In this document: positions 22,381 to 35,789 of the stretch, one piece after another
Position numbering within the stretch: position 1 is the stretch's first letter
Layout: each line of letters begins with the position of its first letter
Assembly: GCA_034670405.1 (NCBI GenBank)
Contig: JAXDDX010000123.1
Location: 548,501-612,500 of the forward strand
Reading direction: 5' to 3'
Origin: Hoplostethus atlanticus
Taxonomy: Eukaryota > Chordata > Actinopteri > Trachichthyiformes > Trachichthyidae
Length of the DNA: 64,000 nt
Position numbers and translations under genes: made by a program
The notes under the pieces: generated by a model
Told to the model about the DNA's origin: nothing
What the model saw: the letters and a program-made list of their open reading frames with translations, nothing else
Database searches by the model: none

Positions 22381-25023
22381 TTTAGGGTACTCCACTCCCC
22401 CTGACCTACATCTAACACTGGTTCCATCCCCTCTGCTTACCCCCAACCACAATCCTCTCCCTCCCCAATCTGGTCTACCCATCCCACCTCAGTTATGCCA
22501 CCCTTAGCTCTCCCTCCCACATCCTACCACCCTTGTGATATTATCCCCCCATCACCCAGCCCAGCCCAGTCCCCCCCACCCATCCCACCTCATGCTCGCT
22601 TCAGCTTCGTCCGGCTGGCCACAGCGAGGAGTATGCCTTATCCTGTGGTAATGGCAATTAGCAGTGCAAGGCAAGCTGTGGAGAAGACTGGATTCCTGTC
22701 CACGTTTCAACCCCGGATCACGAGTCTCCAGCACGACTTCAAGGCGAACCATGCAATTAGCTACAATAATGATAATGTGTTGTAGGGGAACAAAGACAGG
22801 GTAAAACAGACTACTGGTGTGAGGGCGAGTGGGGTGCTAATAGTAGGGGGGTTATATGAATGCTCTGGTGCAGATAGGAGACCAAATCAGACTGATTATC
22901 AAATGTATGATGAATTACATTTTTCCTCTAATTATCCATGCCTTTTATGTGTAAACCAACTGAGTGATTTTTGCATACTAGACATCTCCGGTCAGTGGTC
23001 TTTGGGCATCACACTGGGGTTATATCTTTTATTTCCTCTTAGAAACATACTAGGAGTAACTCATGTGGCTAAGCCGATGGGAAGAAAGGGGAGACGTACT
23101 GACAATTTTCTTAGCTGACTTAATTAGGTGCTTTCACAAATATTTGGCAGTGGTACAGGAATGGAAAAAGGGAGGTATGTGGTTTGATGTTTGACTATCG
23201 CAGATGTGTTGACACAGAGTCAAAACATGCTGGAAACAAACCACAATACCCAAACCACAAATAACAGCATTTCAACTCGGGGTTGTGAGTAGATACAGTT
23301 GAGAAGCAGACTCACTTCCTTGCTTGGAACACAAAGTGCAGCGCCTATTCTCTCCGCTGTGAGCAGAGACCATTCCTACAGTCTTACATCCAGAGGTTTA
23401 TAGAGGATATTTTGCTGGGTGTTGTGCAAAACGAACCGTGTCCCTAGAGCAGCAGCAACTTCACCTTGGCGGAGTAATGCTGTGATATTCTGTTTATTCT
23501 TCACTCACTTCATTTTACTCAGAGGAAATCCTCTGGAGATGGCTTATCTTGGAGCTGGAACAGGTGCACTCTAATTTACTCCTATTGCTTGGGGAGCCCA
23601 GGGGCCCCTGTAGAGAAGAAAGTAGCGATGTAGCACACTCCACTGTAAAGCACAAACAGCCAGAGAAAGAGCATTTAATCGAAAGAGAAGAAAACTGTGA
23701 GCTTTGAGTGCAGCCATATCATTTGGATGCAGAAAATCTCTCTTTTTTTTGTTTTCCTGAGGAAAAAGGACTCGTCATTTCATTTAACTTTCATTTGTTC
23801 AACACTGTTTACTTTGCTTGAAACTGTCATGCTACACTTGGCAAAGCACCAGATGACGTGGGGGACCTGTTGTATCGCCTCTGCATAATACAGCATTTCC
23901 TCACCAGTCATTCCTGAAATGTCTCCAGTATATATATATATACCTTAAAATGGTTCATGGTAAATCTGACATGTCCCACTTAGGTTAACGTCTACTCAGA
24001 TCCAAATGCTGTAGCCTATTTGTTTTGGTAATGCTACACATTTCAAACCAGTAACAAAGTTTGTTTCATCTTTCAGCCTCATCCCCCCATACTTTATGAA
24101 AGAGCTAAGCTTTCAACTTTGAATTTACTCTCCAATTCCTTTTCTTTAGAGAACTATGGTCTTGAAGAGTGGAGCTGGTATGTTATTTGTTCGGTATATT
24201 ATAGGTCTGAATTCAGTCAGTATTTTTGTTTTGTGTTGTTCGTCTCTTGGGAATTATGCAATCAAAGCAGATGCCTCAAGCAGTCTAGAAAGCGCCCCTT
24301 GTGAATAAGAGAAAATCTTGTACACAGCATTTTTTTTGTATGTGTGTATGAGGAAGGGGGGGCATGACAACAAAGCAAATATATGGTATTGTTCTCTGTA
24401 CACTATACCTGTATGCTGCTCCTTTTTTCAAAGGAACCATAACCATCACACCTGTATTCATATTCAGAAAATGTCAAGCCATTTGACTCCATCCAAATGA
24501 CAATTCTACATTACTGAGAAAGTGCGTAGCTGTGTGCAGCACTTTGACTGATGCAATGGAGGTTCAATCGCCAATGTACTGAATCTCTATTATGGAAAAT
24601 AAGGATTGAAGATTGTGCTGCTGATGGAATTTTGCAATGTAAAAATAGACATTTCTCACTCTGAAAAAAACAAACAAAAAAACATACAACAGAGAAACAA
24701 AGGCACGGGCAGGAAGAGGGCTAAACACAAAGAAGAAAGAATGATACAAGGACAATGAGAGAAATATCATATATACTTTTAATGAGTGTGTCTGCCCCAA
24801 GCTTCTGTTTTTAATCACCTTTCCGTGTGACATAATTTGCTGCGAGATTGTATATGCTTGAGGGACTTTCAGTTCTTGTCAACTCAAGAGCATTTGAACC
24901 AATCAATACCTGTCTATCCTGTGGCACACTCATAGTTGGCCATTAGGAAAGAGCTGCTTAAAGTAAGCTCAGCCAATACCATTAGCCCTAGCCTAAGGGC
25001 AGTTCCATGCCTTAGTCAGGGTA

Positions 25024-25085
25024 GGCACCTGCCCCCGTCACCCCCACCTCACCCCCTTAACCCCCCTCCACCCCTCCCCCTACCA
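25024..25085. repeat. C-rich tract, quadruplex potential on the - strand
   Basis: Repeated runs of four to six C separated by short spacers give a G-run-rich complementary strand. Confidence 0.7.
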
Positions 25086-27090
25086 TTAAGAACCTCCCTT
25101 GAGACATCATTTGGACACACTGCCAAAGAGCACTTCTTTATTCCCTCTCTTTTCTTTCCCTGGCTCCACCAAAAATCAATACATCTCCCCTTTTTCTTAT
25201 TTTCACAATTTTGCCTCAATATTATTCTCCTCTCTGCCAGAAACCAATGGACTATCCTTTTTTGTCTTTTTATCTACAATTTCCTGTTGACTAATGTCTC
25301 ATGTTTCAGAGGAGGAACTGAGAAATAATGAAATTATGATCATGAAGTGATATCCAACAGAGGTCCCGCAGTTTACTGAAACATTTTAAAAGCTGTTTTG
25401 TCATTTTCTTTCCAGTCGCTCTCATTTTGACCTGATAGATTTATACTTGTTCCCCAGTGCACACGATGCTGCACATAATGAGGTAAACTCAACAAATTGT
25501 GTAGTTCTGCTTAAAGCTACTCATTCATTTTTGACACTCAATACGGGAGACATCAACACTCAGATATCTTCTCAGTAATGACTGGACTTCCTCTGTGTCA
25601 GTGTTTTTCTGCTCCAGCCATGTCATAACACCAAACCCCAGAGAACAGAGCAGAGTTTAATGCTTCCTGACTGCTTCCAATTTTATTGCAAGGCAACTCC
25701 AACTGCAGACAGCACAAAGTTTCAGAACATAAAGTGAAACAATATAATGTCCTTAAAAGGGGGACTTCAGTCATTCACTTATTGCACTCCCAAGCCTCTA
25801 TTTCTAACAGACACAGAGAGAGAGGGGTGCTGCCCTAAATCTTGGCCAGTGCTGTTTACGATAATAACTCTGAAGAGTGATAGCTGGTTCCGCAGCACTG
25901 GCGATTTCTGTGGCCGCCTATATCGATCGGGGGTCCTAATGAGCAGCAGCGGAGCTGTGGCTAATGGTGTTGTGTCTGGTGTCCGTGGTAAACGCCCACG
26001 TTGAGATCATCATTCCCAGGAGGGACTGAGAAAGGTTTGGCCAGCCCAAGCCCTCAGGGTGCTAGCGACACACTTCAGGGGTCAAGGTAAAGTATCAAAT
26101 GAACAGCCAGGCCTTTTTTCCTCCCTTGCTAGGAGGACTACACCATACCTCTACTGTATCTATAGTAGTTGATCTTAAAACCCCAACAATCCATACAAAC
26201 CGATGTGATGCAAAGACAAAAGACATGGTTTGACTTTTTCTTTTCTTACCTTAGTGCACGTACGGAGGTGAATCAGAACAATTCACAGTCCTGTTGCAAC
26301 CTGACTTCATCCCTTCAGTTCTTTGTCTCATTTCTATACAGCAGTTGTAAAAAGCTATTACCAAAGCACTCTGAGTGACTTCACCAAACTGCCTAACTGT
26401 TATTAAGAGACCTCAAATGAGACCTGGCTTGACAGACTGATAATGGCTTATTTGACTTCAGAGATCGCCCTGGCACAAACACTCTAGCTCCCCTCACATA
26501 CCCATGGCAGCCATCGTCCTCTGCTATGCACGGCCGTTCTGGCGGTCTTGAGCGACATCCAACAAGTTCAGCAGATTCTGGATATACAGTAAGTACACAC
26601 CAGACAGTACACGGTGTCTTCTAAGGAGGAACCGAAACGTTTTCTTTTTAACTTGTTGTCTTCGTGAAGATGAAAACGGCTGTCATCTCATATGTGGAAA
26701 GAGTAATTCTTTTAACAATGTACAGAATAAAACCACAACAAAATGACTCTTTATTACCCGCCTCTTATTTTTTAACAGACAATTTCTCCACGGTCTACGT
26801 CGGATGGTAATTCAGCCCACGGTGCAAACAGAGCATGAGTAGGGCACAGTGTAATGAAGTCAACCCAACACAGAGTCATGCCCTGTTTGGAGTCACACTT
26901 CCATGTCCTGGCAAATGCTGAGCATGTAAAACAGAACTGTCAATTATTCAACATGAACAGGAGGATGTATGGAGTGACATGGAGGGTGGACAGGGGCCGA
27001 CTAAGCCTCGGGCAGATAGGGGGTACCACTTTGATGTGAGTGTGTGGGCCTGCAGAGTTGAGCAAGGTGCACTGGGTAATCTTCTAGAAC

Positions 27091-27126
27091 ACCCCCCACC
27101 CCCCCAACCCCCCAACCCCCCAACCC
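27091..27126. repeat. (CCCCCCAA)n-like tract, quadruplex potential on the - strand
   Basis: Four C6/C7 runs separated by A or AA. The complementary strand has four long G runs with one- or two-base loops, a strong G-quadruplex pattern. Confidence 0.85.
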
Positions 27127-27207
27127 TACTGCTCCTTCATTTCTCCCTCCCATCCCCTCCCCTCCCAACGCCGAGTCTCTCTGCACCCTTTATGTCCTGC
27201 TTCATCT

Positions 27208-27220
27208 TCTCTCTCTCTCT

Positions 27221-27260
<40 letters not shown>

Positions 27261-27302
27261 CCCAGTTGACAATGTACAATTTCTCTCTTCACATATGACC
27301 AT

Positions 27303-27344
<42 letters not shown>
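27208..27344. repeat. Compound (CT)n / (CA)n microsatellite
   Basis: A CT tract at 27208-27260 and a CA tract at 27306-27344 are separated by about 45 bp of mixed sequence. Confidence 0.95.
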
Positions 27345-27346
<2 letters not shown>

Positions 27347-27480
27347 TCCTACAGTTGACATGGAGGCGAGGTCTGTTTGTCCGTTAACCAAATCACATCA
27401 GGCAGCGGGTGTTGTAGATAATCACGATTTGAATTGCTGATTTTACAGAAATACCGTTGTTGCAGTGTCACACGACTGGC

Positions 27481-27800
27481 ATTACTCATTTATACAATGA
27501 ATAATAAAAGTTCCCGTCTCCGGAGTCTCCTCTCGCCGTCATACAATAGCAAGCTTAATTACATTAAGTTCTGCGAGGAGGAAAGTTAATGGCTGACATT
27601 TTGCTACACCGCGAGTGCTCCTTCCAATAACAATAGAAACCCAAATAAGACCTAATTAATATGCATAGCGGAGCCAATGAACTTAATTGTCAAGTTGCTT
27701 TTATCAACCTGTCAAAGGATTGACAATTAAAACAGCCTCCGTTAAAACTTTAATGAGAAGCAAGTAGGAGAGAGGGATGACGAGGGAACAAAAAGACACG
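27481..27800. promoter_or_regulatory. Candidate conserved non-coding enhancer block
   Basis: Non-repetitive AT-rich DNA with a dense set of developmental factor motifs: TTAATTACATTAA, AACAATAG (SOX-like), CCTAATTAATATGCATA (homeodomain plus POU-like), CTTAATTGTCAAGT, TTGACAATTAAAAC. Such composition is typical of vertebrate conserved elements. Conservation cannot be tested from this sequence alone. Confidence 0.35.
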
Positions 27801-28404
27801 GGCTTCATCCGTCATGAAAGACGCTACAAGACAACCACCCATTATTATTTCCTATCAGGATAAAACTATGCAAATCATATTATGCATTTTTAAATAATGA
27901 GTCAATGAGTGATATTTAATTTATCACCTATACTCTTAGAATGAATATTTAACGCTGTTTTTAACTTGATGAATTCATCCGATAATTTAGTGTTGAGCCG
28001 CAACCAGCCAGCATCTCCAGGATGTCCTCCAGTTTCTGCCCTGGAATCCAGCTCCAGCATGAGGCATGTTTCTGAGTTCAACAAGTAAAGTTCTCTAGTC
28101 TTTTTTCCTCATCATCTCAGCTAGAGCCTGAGCAGAGCGGCGAGGTCTCTACCTGAACCTGAACTGAGGGAGAGGCAGCATTTTGACTTGAGTTTTTCTC
28201 CCCAACATTGACACCAGCATGTCTATGTTCCAGGGGGGAGTTAAAACTGCTGACTCACTCCCAGTGCGCTGGTTGTTGTTCTCCCTTACAGATGTGACCG
28301 TTAATAGGCCTGCATCCATAATCATTAGTGTGTCTCAGTGCACAGGTACCCGATGGGCCCCGTGCGTCTGCCATTTGGTCTCGGTTCACTGTGTTTGCCT
28401 GCAG

Positions 28405-28697
28405 ATGTGAGCGAGACACACACCTGCTCAGGGGCTCTCAAACAGACCGGCGCCATCCGTCACAGCTCACGCTACACTCGCTCTGTCGGAACAAGGCCTT
28501 GGTTCCGGTCCAACAGCCCTCAGACTGTAGGTCAGCGGCCGTCTCTCGTGATGAACCCACCCTACCATGAATCATATCCTCTCGTCCCTTTATACCCACT
28601 CCACTCTATCCAACCCCAACCCCCACTGCCCCTTTTCATGGTCCTCTCTCCTCTCAAACAAGCACTGAAGTGCACTGAGGTCGCTCAGGTGAACCAG
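28405..28697 (+). CDS. Weak candidate exon upstream of the unidentified gene
   Basis: GC-rich segment with an acceptor (TTTGCCTGCAG) and donor (CCAG/GTAAAG). One frame is open throughout and ends in phase 0, which matches the phase-0 start of the exon at 37841. The translation is Pro/Ser-rich with no recognised domain. A second frame is partly open, and a 9-kb intron would be needed. It may well be chance; listed because the phase fits. Confidence 0.15.
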
Positions 28698-30711
28698 GTA
28701 AAGACAGCATTTTAAAGAGAGAACACAAACTAATGATCATGTTTTCCCACATCATACGTTTCCTCTGCCTACAAACACAAAACACTCAACAAAAAAAAAC
28801 AAAAAAAACTTTTGTGTGGGTCTTTCACGGGCATCAGGCCATGCTTCACACTACATTTGTTGATGTGTGCATGCATGTGCACGTCTCATGCCAGCCCGCC
28901 TCCCATCAAGTCCTAATGAGGCCAGCTGGCTCTGTGCTCGGACCAAACCAAACTGGAGAGACGGCACAGCCCTGGCTCCCCTCGCCTTGTACACCCCACC
29001 ACCCCGACCATCACACCCACCCTCCTCTCCTCCAGATATCTTGGAGAACCACGGACGGCTGAGCACACACGGCAGATTTGGAAATGGCCTGTGTGTTCGT
29101 TAAAATGTACTGTGTCTCCCAGATCCCCTGGCCAGGGCCTGAATTAGAAAGTCCATCGCTGTAGCCCCAGACCTTCCTCCCTGGTTGCTTACTGCTACTA
29201 TGTTTTCTGCATCTACAACAGCAGCGGTGATGTTGAGGTCTGCTGTAGAACAGTGGAAGGGAGGAGATATACCCTGAGGCGCAGTCAAGGGAATATTGTT
29301 CCTGACTATGGAAACAGAAACACAGCCAATGTTACTTACACCTACAGTAACTACAATAAAAACCCACACAGATCCTAGACAATATGTCATAATGTACTTT
29401 TTTTATTTTTTATTTTTTAAAGCCGTAAATCCAAAGCAATACTAACACAAATCAGTAATGCCAGTTCATAATATCTCAATTGGTGTTTTTTTTAATTATT
29501 ATTTATTATCAGAAAGATCTTTTCTTATTAGGCTGCAGCAGTTAATTTGACTGCAGACTAATTAGAGCCATTTCATAGTATTAACAAGCATTATTGTTGA
29601 TAAGGGCCAAAGAGGTCTGTGGGGAGACTCACATTGTCGAGGGTGTTACTTGGCATAGAGTTAGGTCCATGTGGATGAGTAATTCCAGCTCTCTTGCAAT
29701 GTCTCCTTGACAACTAACAATATACTTCCACTTAGCCGCACAAGAAAACACATATAACATTTATACATGCACACTTACAGTACACAGATGCACCCATTAG
29801 CAAACACACACCGATACAAGTGCACGTTTGTGAGTGCGTGTGCCCCACATACACACATGCATTCAGAAATACACCCATGCATAAGCACACATCAACATTC
29901 ACAAATCCAAACGTGCACACATGTACATGCACACAAACCATACAGAACATACACGCATTGCAACCTTGTCCCCCTTCATCCAATCAGTAGCCAGATCTTG
30001 TTCAATCTAGTGTGGAGACAGCTGACTGCATGTGAGTTTTTTGCCCAGGAAGAGAGACCGGACCAGGGGGAACACCTTAACAGGTAGCCCTGGGGTGCTT
30101 ACCGGAGTTCAGGCAGCCGGGGGGAGAGAGTGGCTCTGGGAAGCCGTACCACCACTATCCTCTCTGTCCACTGATTATGAAGCAGGTCCCAGACGGGTGC
30201 CTTTAGGAACCCCCCAGGCTACTCACAGCCTCCCTCTCCTCTGCTACAGGATCTGTCGCTGGGGGATTCGACTGAAGTGTGAAGTGGGGTGTATGTGGGA
30301 GACGCGCGGAGAATTCTAAATAGGTACACGCTGATTTCATTTGTTGTCTTCCTGTTAAGTTTGGTGCACGGTTAAGAAATGGCTGGAGAGAAATCACAAG
30401 TGTTTTTGTGGCAATGTTTATTATGTATATGTGGAATTTATTTTGTGTAGATGTATTCCCCCAGATAGATCAACATGTCTTGGTTGTTGAGGTGGTCAAA
30501 CTATAACTCCAAACCAAGAAATGACCTGCTTTATATGTGATACCAGAGCTGAGGAAAAGGTCTCAACACCTGGGCTCAACTATAACCCTGTCTTGAGTTA
30601 TGATGACGTCCCAAGTTTGGAAAAGCCCTCTGGCTTCAACTGTCTCTACAATTGTGTGTGTGTGTGTGGGGTGGGGGTGAGGGGGGGGGACTTGATTTTG
30701 TGTGTGCCAAC

Positions 30712-30735
30712 GTGTGTGTGTGTGTGTGTGTGTGT
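30712..30735. repeat. (GT)n microsatellite
   Basis: About 12 GT units, downstream of a G-rich stretch at 30668-30690. Confidence 0.9.
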
Positions 30736-31241
30736 AAAAGTCCCTACAAAGTCCAAAAAAAGAAAGAAAAAAATCATAACTAATGAGCCCATTTAGCGCC
30801 CAGCACCTGACTTTGGCCCGTGATCTCCGGGAGACATTAGAGGCAATTTGCCATCGACTTCAGGGCTTGTGTCCCAAATGTTATCAATGAGCTTGTCAGG
30901 TAGAGACCTAACCTCCCTTTGTTTCCTCCACCTCCCCCTCTCTGCTCCGGTCCCCCAGCCTGCTCCCCGGGCCCCCGAAGAGGAACCAGCGGCATGATGT
31001 CACACACCTGTTTGGCTGGAGGCTGCGGCCCGGCGATGCTCGCAGCCGTAGGTGTCACGTTGGCACCCCTCGCTCCCCCCTTGTCGCTGCCTGCTACGCC
31101 CCGTGGATGTGTCAAAATGGCAGATGATGGTTGGGGTGTGTGCAGCTGCTTGGGAAGAGGAGTGCCAAGGGCGCTCATTTCCTGCGGTGAGTTTTAATTT
31201 GCTCTACCCGCGTCTTCTGAAGAACCCTGCCACCCCCCCCA

Positions 31242-31349
31242 ACACACACACACACACACACACAAACACACATTCATTCACACACACAAGCACACATGCA
31301 TCTACGCATTCAAACACAGATCTCAGCTCACCATACACACACATGCAAT

Positions 31350-31382
<33 letters not shown>
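31242..31382. repeat. Two (CA)n microsatellites
   Basis: Pure CA tracts at 31242-31264 and 31352-31382, separated by degenerate CA-rich sequence. Confidence 0.95.
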
Positions 31383-31386
<4 letters not shown>

Positions 31387-32266
31387 AACCTGCCACCACC
31401 CAAGGGGGCAAGTCCCAGATGACCTGATTTAGGTGAGTGCAGGAGGGAAAAAGGGATGGAGCCAGAGTTTAGAGTTGGAACAACACTTTTCTTGAAACTT
31501 GAATAAAACTCCAAACAAAAATTTGCGCTCATCTGATTTAACTGGAGCATGCAAAAATCACTTCTCATAGGTGTTGAGCTGGGTAGAAACAGACAAGTCA
31601 CAAAACCTGCGGATAGAATACGCGGCTAGCATTGCTATTGTATGCAAGGGGTCTATGTCTCCTGACATCTGCTATGCAGTTGTCACTGGTAACTTAAATC
31701 CCCATTGATCAGACAGCTAGAGTGAATTTGTGTTGGTGTTTTTTTCTAACTCCCACTTTACGAACAAACCCATTTTCACACGGGGCACACGCATATACCT
31801 GACAGTTACACCCAAACAAGCCTTGCTGTTTACTCGAGAACAAACACATAGACGCCAACCAGCAAATCTATTCTCAATACACACATCACCCCAGACGTAA
31901 AGAGATTCAATTTTCGCCTACCGGGAGTGTTTCCATTTTTTTACGCAACATTTTTTTCCCCCCGTACTCTCCTGTGTCAAGACAGCTGCCTTTGATGCTA
32001 GCATCTAATATACAGGGCTAAAAAACTATAGTTTGCTGTGAGCTGACAGATAAAACAGTGCAAGACGCCATTACCCTGCAAAGCGGAATAATGAGGAGAC
32101 CTGAACACACAGAAGACAGGAGCCCAGTTGAATTACCGTGGTCTCTCATCCAAGGTGGGAGCTTTTTGACAGCTTTCCAGGCAGCACAACACATTACCAT
32201 ACTGACGCTGCTCTGTAGTGCCAAAGAAAAGCTTTGATGAAAACATAACTGGGAAACTGGGAAATC

Positions 32267-32268
<2 letters not shown>

Positions 32269-32298
<30 letters not shown>
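32269..32298. repeat. (GT)n microsatellite
   Basis: Fifteen GT units, followed to about 32406 by degenerate GT-rich sequence. Confidence 0.95.
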
Positions 32299-32299
<1 letters not shown>

Positions 32300-33594
32300 C
32301 TATGTTTGTGTGTCTACGTGTGAGCATGTGTGTGCACGCATGGGTGTGCATTTGAGTGCACACGCTCACATGTACGTGTGTGTTTGTGTGCATGTGTGTG
32401 TGTGTGCAACAACAAAGACAGGACAACAATGGAAAACCAAGCAGTGTCAAGCTGCAACTTTATGTTCTCTAATTACTAAGTGGATACACACATTCGGGTG
32501 TGTGCTCCTATCGACTGCTATACAAGGGGGGTGATTTTTCCATTTATATTTATATGGATTAACCAGTTGAATTGTCAAAGGGTCGGACCCGACTGACAAT
32601 ATGTCTAAAAGAAATTGTCCGACTGGAGGCGAACGTGTCACATTTGTTCTCCCATTTCATTAACGTGGTTAGCTAGTTAGTTATGCATATTCTAACAGAG
32701 TAGGCTTGATGTTAGATCTTTGGCAAGGACACCCTGTACTGAGTTTTGGCACGGTACTGTGCCGCAGTATGCTGCTGACTCTGGGTCTTAACGACAGGCT
32801 AAACGAAGCGGGCGTTACGGCCCCCTGGATAGGTCATTACTCGTCCGTGGCCAAGAGCTAAACTGGAGCAGGGCTTTTTAAAGAGGGGAGCAGGTGTGTT
32901 TCACCATAGGGGCTGGAGCCGGCCCAAGACCAAACAGCCTTAACGGTCTTTATCTCCTTCATAATGAGGCCACGCTCTCCACACACCCGAACTCTGCCCA
33001 CATGGGCTAATGCTGGAGGTATGGAGACCCAACCCTCCCCCCGGTTAAATGGTGACACTTTCAAAATGACCCATGCCCCGAGCGATGGAAGGAACGGTGG
33101 CATGTCGTGAATGTCTATAGACACAAATTGGTAGAGCGCTATGCCGTTCACTGTGTGTGTGTGTTTCTTCTTTTTCCACAGCTAATTGGTAATTACTCAA
33201 AAGTAGTGAGGTTGGAAAACTGAATCAAATATGACCTTTTCTTCTTTAAAGGTAAAATGCTTAAATAACCGTGTGCAGTGGATAAGGGTACCTTTAAATG
33301 TGTGTGTGTGTGTGTTTGTACGTGTGACTGCTTGCGTACGTGAGTGTGTCTGAGTGGTATTGTCCCTCTCTTCTTTCACCTGTCTGAGTAGGTTCTCTAG
33401 TATGGTCCCTGCGCTCCCTATAGTCTTCTCAGCCCTGTCAACCGAGTTGAACTTGATCAACATCAAACGGCATAGCATTCAAAAGTATTAGTGTTCGCTG
33501 TTGATGGGCCCTCTTGCTATCACAAATCAGTCCCCAAGCTACTTCATTATTTATCTCTAATTCATCAGCGCTGTCTCCTCACGCACGAGCAGCA

Positions 33595-33621
33595 ACACAC
33601 ACACACACACACACACACACA
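33595..33621. repeat. (CA)n microsatellite
   Basis: About 13 CA units. Confidence 0.95.
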
Positions 33622-34120
33622 TAACGTGAACACACACAGAGCACAGCAAACACAGAGCGCATTGCACATCGGCACGTACAGCGTAGCATCTCTGCCTACC
33701 TTCACCTTTTTTTTTGGGCGATATATTCCATGTCATCGTGATTTAGCTTCTTTTTTTTCTTCTTTTTTTAATAACCACACTTTTTATTTTTACCCCCCGC
33801 CCCAGGTCAGTACAAAGAAAAATATTTTACAGGAGTGATTAGGCTAATGCTTGTACTTTTCAAAATGCTGGGTTATCGCAAGGGGTCCCAACAAGCCCGG
33901 TGTTTTTTCTCTCCGAGCATCCTGGGATGTGAGTCCGAAAGTAGCCCCATGGTGCCGTGACCCCTGACCTAGCGTGGGCGATCCCACCAGATGTGGAGTG
34001 TGTGCTGGGACGGTGGCGAGGGGCAGCTCGGTCTCACGCGGGGAGGCCCTGTCTCCCCAAACTGCCACAGAGAGCATGGCCAGAGGGGTTCTGTCAGCAC
34101 CGTTATCAATCATACTCCCT

Positions 34121-34122
34121 CC

Positions 34123-34160
<38 letters not shown>

Positions 34161-34382
34161 TCTTTTTCCTTTCTCTCACTCGCAGTTTCCTTTTCACACT
34201 TGCCTTCTCTTTCTCCCTGTCTCTCACTTGCCTTCATTCTCTCTCGACCCCTGTTTTTCTCTCTGCTTTTTTTTTTTTTTTTCTCTCTTTCCCTTTTTTT
34301 GTTTTCTTAGAGATCCTTTCTTTCATTTGGGATACCAGCTCTCCTTTTCTGCCACATCTCTCTGTTTCACCTTCTCTCCCCT

Positions 34383-34424
<42 letters not shown>
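34121..34424. repeat. Pyrimidine tract ending in (CA)n
   Basis: A long CT/T-rich stretch with a CT-repeat core at 34121-34165, ending in a CA microsatellite at 34394-34424. The serine/leucine/phenylalanine-rich frames here are artefacts of composition. Confidence 0.9.
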
Positions 34425-34430
<6 letters not shown>

Positions 34431-35789
34431 TTTAACCTTCCTTGTGTTACTTTTTTCTATCTTTCATTCACTAATCTGTTTCACCCTGCCTTTCTTCAGT
34501 CTTAGCACACACTTTTAGTCTGAAAATATTTTGTACTCGTCCTTTAGATTGACAAAGCAGATGCTCTGGAAGGACACAATGTGTTAGTCAAACTCAAACA
34601 GAATACATACAGCACGATTTATCACGCCCAGGGAATCTGATTGAAGTGAGGAGGAAATGGAGAAACTGGACAAAAGGACAAATAAAACTGACAAAATTCT
34701 CCATCAGCAAATAAATGTATAGAGGACGCCCCGAGGAAACATTCAGAAAGATTAAGTTTGAAGGAAACTTTTTTTTTATGAATAGTGGTGCAGTGTAATG
34801 GGAGATGGAGGCAGGGGTCGTGATTTGAGGAATAGATGCCAGTTGTCCCTGCCATCCGGTGTGAGGTGTTCACTGACACATGGCACTTTGAAGGCCCCGT
34901 CCCCTCCTATCGCTGCAATCCCTTACATCTGCAATCAGGGCAAATGGGTTACAGCCAGCACAACAGACAACAACTAAATAAACAACATACCTGGGGTGGA
35001 ACCCCTCCAATTCCGGACTGCCAGTCTGGCTTTGGTGCATTTTTAAAACATCACTAGGTAATTGAACTCGAACGTTCACACTGACACATTTGCATGGGGT
35101 GAGGAGGGGGGGGGGGGTGGTGTAAGCAATGGAGCAGCTGGTACGCACCAGTACGACTCCAGCTCAACCAGTCCTTCTGACTTCATATGTAGCACTTAAT
35201 TGGTTCCCAAGGCAAGAATGAAATATTTAGCTCGCACGTCCTTTAAAATGCGATTGATTTTGATCTGACAGCTGTGCCTGTCCCGCGCGAGGGAGTGAGA
35301 GAGAGAGAGGGTGAGGGCTGTCTGGGCTCATTGCCTGAGAATAGCGCGACAACACCCACTCAACCGCACACAAACATCAGTATATGGCCACTGAATGTAA
35401 AGGATCACTCATGGATGCCATATGCTTTCAACTAAAGCCCCCTTATAAACCCCCTATTTAACCTTTAAGATACAACCAGCCTTGAGCTCTGGACGGCCAT
35501 GAGTGCATGCTGTTAAAGCACAAATGCACAATGCATGCACAATACTGTATATGGTCTCATACACACATTCTCATACACACAATTTAAAATCTTAGTTGTG
35601 ATTTAATTGAAGTGAAGAAGAAAAAGTTTGAAGTGAAAATGCAATAAAAAAAAAAGTACATTTTGTGTGGGACTTCAATGGATCACACTGCACCGACCCA
35701 GCCTTTGCGTACATAGTATATTTAGGTTCTACTCAAATGTACTGTGCTATCGAAAGTAAGCAAGCTTTCTAATCAAATTGGATTAATGT

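Larger units (their letters stand above)
22381..27480. other. Intergenic, C-rich patches and microsatellites
   Basis: No gene is recognised. Pyrimidine/C-rich patches occur at about 22390-22600 and 25024-25085. A C-rich tract at 27091-27126 is followed by CT and CA microsatellites. The proline-rich frames in these patches are compositional artefacts. Confidence 0.6.
28700..35789. other. Intergenic or intronic, microsatellite-rich
   Basis: No gene can be supported. GC-rich patches occur at 28870-29060, 30030-30310 and 30900-31190. Each has isolated splice-like sites (for example the donor GCG/GTGAGT at 31187) but no recognisable protein. Dinucleotide tracts are frequent, and a G-run lies at about 35105-35118. 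Confidence 0.5.

Noticed and set aside
24553-24575. GGTTCAATCGCC resembling a tRNA B box, possible SINE
   Set aside because: No A box at the right spacing, no tRNA-like fold and no A-tail or target duplication.
30250-30318. Strong acceptor (CTCCTCTGCTACAG) followed by a short frame
   Set aside because: All three frames close within 70 bases and no poly(A) signal follows, so a terminal exon is not supported.
30919-31186. GC-rich frame ending at a good donor (GCG/GTGAGT)
   Set aside because: The open frame ends in phase 1, which does not fit the exon at 37841. The frame that would fit has a stop just upstream, and no acceptor in a compatible phase was found.
33991-34518. Long serine/leucine/phenylalanine-rich open frames
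   Set aside because: They arise from CT and CA simple repeats open in several frames at once.
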